This document shows, piece after piece, positions 60,707 to 64,000 of a stretch of DNA of 64,000 nucleotides. The notes beneath the pieces are model-generated. The model had not been told where the DNA came from. It did no database searches and saw nothing but the letters and a program-made list of their open reading frames with translations. Each line of letters starts with the position of its first letter. Positions within the stretch are counted from its first letter, which is position 1. Position numbers and translations under genes: made by a program. The DNA is from Acidobacteriota bacterium. Lineage in GTDB: Bacteria > Acidobacteriota > Terriglobia > Terriglobales > Acidobacteriaceae. The stretch covers positions 62,001 to 126,000 of the forward strand of contig JABCZI010000013.1 of assembly GCA_013289765.1 (NCBI GenBank), in the 5' to 3' direction.

Positions 60707-62388
60707 TCGTTTTTGCCGGAGTTCCGCGCCGCGCCTTGGTTTTGTTCGGCAATTTGTTTCATCGCCGCCGTGATCTTGTTTTTGTCCGATGCCGACTCTG
60801 GGTTTAAAAAGACGGCCTGCGATGGGAATGCCAGCGCGGTTCCGGAATCCTCGACAAAATCCATGATGCGTAGCAGCAAGTCTTCGCGGACCGCGGCGAA
60901 TTCGCCAAAATCTTGCGTCAAGATGTAACAGACGAGCTCGAGGTTAGTGGAGGTCGGCGTCAACTCAATCAGTGACACGCGCACCGAAGCTTTTTCGATC
61001 TTGGCATGGCTCGTGACCACTTGGCGAACTTCGGATAGCACGTAGCGAACGTGGGCGGCGGCGGTATTGGAATGCAGAGCCAGCACCGTCTTGAAAAGCA
61101 TCTTGTCGCGGCGGCTGAGATTCTCCACGTTGATCGTCGCAACGGTGCCATTTGGAATTGCCAGAAGCGTTCGTTCCTCAGTGCGCACGCGAGTGGAGCG
61201 CAGTCCGATATCTTCCACCGTCCCCGTGCGATCGCCGAAGCGGCAGACGTCCCCGACGCGAATCACTTCGTCGCCCAGGACGGAAACGCCGCCGAACAAG
61301 TTCGCAATCGTCTGTTGCGCGCCGAAGCCGATGGCCAAACCGCCAATGCCGAGGCCGGCCAGCGCGGTGCTCATGTTGAATCCGAGGATGCCGAAGACGG
61401 TGAACACCGCCATCACGAAGACCGCGGCCTTGACGATCCGCTCGGCCAGCAGCATCAGCGACCCAGTGCCGGAGTGGCCGCGCGACAGCGCTCGATTGCG
61501 GACGCGACGCAGCAACCACTGAATGAATCGCCACAAGATCCAGTTCGCCCCCACTACCACTGCGACGGCCGTCAGCTGAAAGTAGTAATGCTGCTGCAGC
61601 AGCGGCATACCGACATAGCTCGCTAAAATGCGATGAACCACAGTCCCGGCGAGCAGCCACTCGGGCCCGGAAACTCTTTGCCACTGCACCAATGCCGGTT
61701 GCCCATGCTGGCGCGACCACCATCGTACGGGAATGTGGACGATAACCAATAACACCCAGCCCGCGGCCGCTGCCACGGGAATCAGCAGCAACAGCGCCAG
61801 CCATTGCCACAGCGGCATGCCCGCCAATTCATGCTTCACCATCCATGCGGGTAATCGCGTTTCTACGCGCCGGGCCTGGATCTGGTCGTAGAGTTCGGGA
61901 ATTTTGCCCAACGTTTCAGAAGAGAAGAGCCAGATTTTTCCCACGTTGGGGTCGGAGACGCGAACCAGTTCAAGGTCCACTTCGGTGTGGCCTGAGACCA
62001 TGGTCCCGAGCTTTTGCCGGTCGGGCGAAACGTCTTCCTGAGGCGTGCCGTCCGGTTGCCGGCTTGGGCGCAGATTGCCGGCAAATGCGCGGTTCATCGC
62101 TACATTGAGTTTCATTGCCAACGCCTCGCCCTGTGTCTGGCGGCGGGCGGGACTCAGTTGCAGATACTGCGCGGCAATGCCGTAGTTGCTCTGTTGAGCC
62201 GCCTCAAGAAATCCAAAAACGGTCCCATAGGGAGTTTCTCGGCCTAGCGGGTCAGTCCCGGTTTTAGCGGGAGCGTTCGTGGCAGGTTGTGTTTGCAGGA
62301 TTTGCGCAATAGCGCTTTGTGCCGAGAGCGCTTGGCATGCGAAGAAAGCGGAAATAAAAAAAACGATTGTTTTGAAGCGAGTGCACAT
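60703..62388 (-). CDS. MscS-family mechanosensitive ion channel
   Basis: A 561-residue protein from the ATG at 62388; earlier in-frame codons are repeat sequence. A signal peptide (ending ALSAQ) and a periplasmic part of about 180 residues precede four to five helices. The pore helix region reads AGLGIGGLAIGFGAQQTIAN, with the Gly/Ala pattern of MscS, followed by the beta domain (GDVCRFGDRTGTVEDIGLRS). It is larger than E. coli MscS (286 residues), like the MscK/YnaI types. It should release solutes on osmotic downshock. Confidence 0.88.
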   Translation of the reverse strand: MCTRFKTIVFFISAFFACQALSAQSAIAQILQTQPATNAPAKTGTDPLGRETPYGTVFGFLEAAQQSNYGIAAQYLQLSPARRQTQGEALAMKLNVAMNRAFAGNLRPSRQPDGTPQEDVSPDRQKLGTMVSGHTEVDLELVRVSDPNVGKIWLFSSETLGKIPELYDQIQARRVETRLPAWMVKHELAGMPLWQWLALLLLIPVAAAAGWVLLVIVHIPVRWWSRQHGQPALVQWQRVSGPEWLLAGTVVHRILASYVGMPLLQQHYYFQLTAVAVVVGANWILWRFIQWLLRRVRNRALSRGHSGTGSLMLLAERIVKAAVFVMAVFTVFGILGFNMSTALAGLGIGGLAIGFGAQQTIANLFGGVSVLGDEVIRVGDVCRFGDRTGTVEDIGLRSTRVRTEERTLLAIPNGTVATINVENLSRRDKMLFKTVLALHSNTAAAHVRYVLSEVRQVVTSHAKIEKASVRVSLIELTPTSTNLELVCYILTQDFGEFAAVREDLLLRIMDFVEDSGTALAFPSQAVFLNPESASDKNKITAAMKQIAEQNQGAARNSGKND

Positions 62389-62447
62389 GAATGACTTTTT
62401 CGCTCTGCGCCAATGCGCCGCGTCCGAGAACAGGATAGCCGAGACCC

Positions 62448-62469
62448 TGCCCTGAGCCTGTCGAAGGGG
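62448..62469. repeat. CCCTGAGCCTGTCGAAGGG dispersed repeat
   Basis: CCCTGAGCCTGTCGAAGGG forms a short imperfect hairpin; this stretch is a recurrent intergenic repeat in many bacterial genomes. It lies 60 bases before the MscS start and has no other copy in the window. Confidence 0.55.
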
Positions 62470-62555
62470 CGGCTGTCCCCACATGGAGTCTAGCCGAGCC
62501 GCAACATAAAAACTTATTGTAGCGGAACTGGCTCGCTGTAACTTATCTCCGCTGC

Positions 62556-63968
62556 TTACGGCTTCTTGGGACGGAATACGTGTGTGCTGGTGCCGAAGAA
62601 AACTTCCGCGGATTCCATCACAGTCTCAGACAGCGTGGGATGGGGATGAATCGTCATCGCAACATCGCTGGCTAGCGCGGCCATCTCAATCGCCAGCACC
62701 CCTTCGGCGATTAGTTCCCCGGCTCCGGCGCCGACAATTCCTACACCCAAAACGCGCTCGCTATGCGGATCAACGATAAGCTTGGTCATGCCTTCGGGAC
62801 GATCAAGCGTAACCGCACGTCCCGACGCTCCCCAGGGAAACTTTGCAACTTTGATTTCGCGCTTTTCTTTTTCGGCTTGGGTTTCGGTAAGGCCGCACCA
62901 GGCGATTTCTGGATCGGTGAACACAACTGCAGGAATCGCATTGGGCTCGAATGCAACTTTATGTCCCGCAATCGCCTCGACCGCAACTCGTCCTTCATGA
63001 GACGCCTTGTGCGCCAGCATGGGCTCGCCCACTACATCACCGATGGCGTAGATCGATGGATCGGCGGTTTGCAATTGCTTGTTGACTTCGATGAACCCAC
63101 GCTGACTGACTTTAACTTGTGTGGTATCGAGGCCGGGAATTTCGGAGTTCGGTTTGCGGCCGACAGAAACCAGCACGCGGTCGAAAAGTTTATCGCGACT
63201 GCCTTCTTGTACGGATGGACCTTCGAAAGTCGCACGGATTCCATTGCTTTCTTGTTTGAGAGAAGCGACGGTGGTATTCACCAGAATTGCTTCAAACATT
63301 TTTTCCAAACGTTTCTGCAGTGGAAGAACCAGATCGCGATCCGCTCCAGGCAGCAGACCGGGGAGCATTTCCACTACGGTGACGCGCGTGCCCAATGCGG
63401 CATAGACCGAGCCAAGCTCCAGGCCAATGTATCCGCCGCCAACCACCAGCAGGCTCCCTGGGACGTCTTCGAGATTGAGGGCCGCGGTTGAATCCATCAT
63501 GCGCGGCGAATCCAGTTTGAAAGCCGGAATGATTGCGGGGCGCGAACCGGTTGCAATGATGATTCGGTCGAAGCTACGGGAAGTTTCGCCCCCTTCAGAC
63601 TTCGTGATTCGCAGTGTCGTGGAGTTTTCGAATGCGGCCCGGCCTTGGATGTATTCCACATGCCGCTGCTTGGAAAGTTGTCCCAGGCCACCAGTAAGTT
63701 TTTTGACGACGTTTTCTTTCCAGCCGCGCAAGCGGGCCAGATCGATGTTGGGCCGGGGGAAGTCGATCCCCCAATTCTTGGCTTGCTGAGATTCTTCAAT
63801 CAGCTTGGCCACGTGAAGCAGCGCTTTGGACGGGATGCAGCCGCGATAGAGGCAGACGCCGCCCGGGTTCGTTTCCGGGTCGATCAGGGTAACTTGCATG
63901 CCGAGGTCGGCGGCGAGGAATGCGGCGGCATAGCCGCCCGGGCCGCCTCCTACCACGGCGAGGCGCAA
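62556..63968 (-). CDS. lpdA: dihydrolipoyl dehydrogenase, start uncertain
   Basis: A flavoprotein disulfide reductase, 470 residues from the TTG at 63968. AGGAGGG lies ten bases upstream, but the frame stays open to the window edge, so the true start may lie outside. FAD binds at VVGGGPGGYAAAFLA. The redox disulfide is Cys39/Cys44 in GGVCLYRGCIPSK, NAD binds near VVGGGYIGLELGSVYAALG, and the His/Glu pair is in IHPHPTLSETV. It reoxidises lipoamide for pyruvate or 2-oxoglutarate dehydrogenase. Upstream acyltransferase genes would lie outside the window. Confidence 0.92.
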   Translation of the reverse strand: MRLAVVGGGPGGYAAAFLAADLGMQVTLIDPETNPGGVCLYRGCIPSKALLHVAKLIEESQQAKNWGIDFPRPNIDLARLRGWKENVVKKLTGGLGQLSKQRHVEYIQGRAAFENSTTLRITKSEGGETSRSFDRIIIATGSRPAIIPAFKLDSPRMMDSTAALNLEDVPGSLLVVGGGYIGLELGSVYAALGTRVTVVEMLPGLLPGADRDLVLPLQKRLEKMFEAILVNTTVASLKQESNGIRATFEGPSVQEGSRDKLFDRVLVSVGRKPNSEIPGLDTTQVKVSQRGFIEVNKQLQTADPSIYAIGDVVGEPMLAHKASHEGRVAVEAIAGHKVAFEPNAIPAVVFTDPEIAWCGLTETQAEKEKREIKVAKFPWGASGRAVTLDRPEGMTKLIVDPHSERVLGVGIVGAGAGELIAEGVLAIEMAALASDVAMTIHPHPTLSETVMESAEVFFGTSTHVFRPKKP

Positions 63969-64000
63969 TTTCTGCGATCCCTCCTGTGTTTCTTGCGGCG

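Overview
The window looks like a chromosomal segment of an acidobacterium (class Terriglobia/Acidobacteriia or a close relative). The grounds are a very large Oar-like TonB-dependent receptor with a carboxypeptidase-regulatory N-terminus, a CarD-type regulator, a CHAT/TPR lipoprotein, TonB-C proteins including a receiver-domain fusion, several PIN toxin modules, and a moderately high-GC Gram-negative housekeeping set (BamA, Skp/OmpH, MltG, MltD). This is inferred from gene content; no 16S gene is present.

Layout. 1-3.3 kb: 5' part of nagA, tRNA-Pro(CGG), an ABC exporter pair, and a decayed copy of the tRNA 3' half on the far side of the exporter. 3.3-9.7 kb: CHAT/TPR lipoprotein, an H1-histone-like protein, MltD, a small membrane protein. 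9.8-14.4 kb: quinone oxidoreductase, a VapBC-type module, a flavin-binding oxidase-fold protein, a CPBP protease, an aldo/keto reductase. 14.5-18.3 kb: the Oar-like receptor. 18.5-21.7 kb: a locus I cannot assign to a described system: a 38-residue secreted-peptide precursor, a seven-helix membrane protein, a one-helix protein, an XRE regulator with an S24-like domain, a separate soluble gene, and four copies of a 20-bp dyad sited at their promoters. 21.8-27.9 kb: isoaspartyl peptidase, then a YtrA-type GntR/ABC operon with a likely autoregulatory operator. 27.9-29.3 kb: two toxin-antitoxin modules back to back. 29.5-36.5 kb: CDP-alcohol phosphatidyltransferase, GreA, CarD, RuvX, a four-helix-bundle protein, MltG, a lipoprotein, a MacB-like permease, a TlpA-like thioredoxin.

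36,524-39,239 is a complete 2.7-kb IS1-family transposon with 27-bp inverted ends, an 8-bp target duplication and four non-transposase genes. It sits directly in front of the translation cluster rplM-rpsI-rpsB-tsf-pyrH-frr (39.4-43.9 kb). Next come a molybdopterin oxidoreductase, bamA-skp-tonB-like-alr (46.3-52.4 kb), a BrnTA module with a frameshifted toxin, an alpha/beta hydrolase, a GNAT enzyme, glyA and a glycosyltransferase. The end holds a 57-residue protein, the RNase P RNA, a receiver/TonB fusion, a membrane protein, an MscS-family channel and dihydrolipoyl dehydrogenase (open at the window edge).

Two general traits recur. Several genes (ruvX, alr, qor, the 53.2-kb hydrolase) have a -10 box 5-12 bases before the start codon, which suggests leaderless messages. 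Short hairpin-forming repeats sit in many intergenic gaps, and one of them supplies the C-terminus of BrnA.
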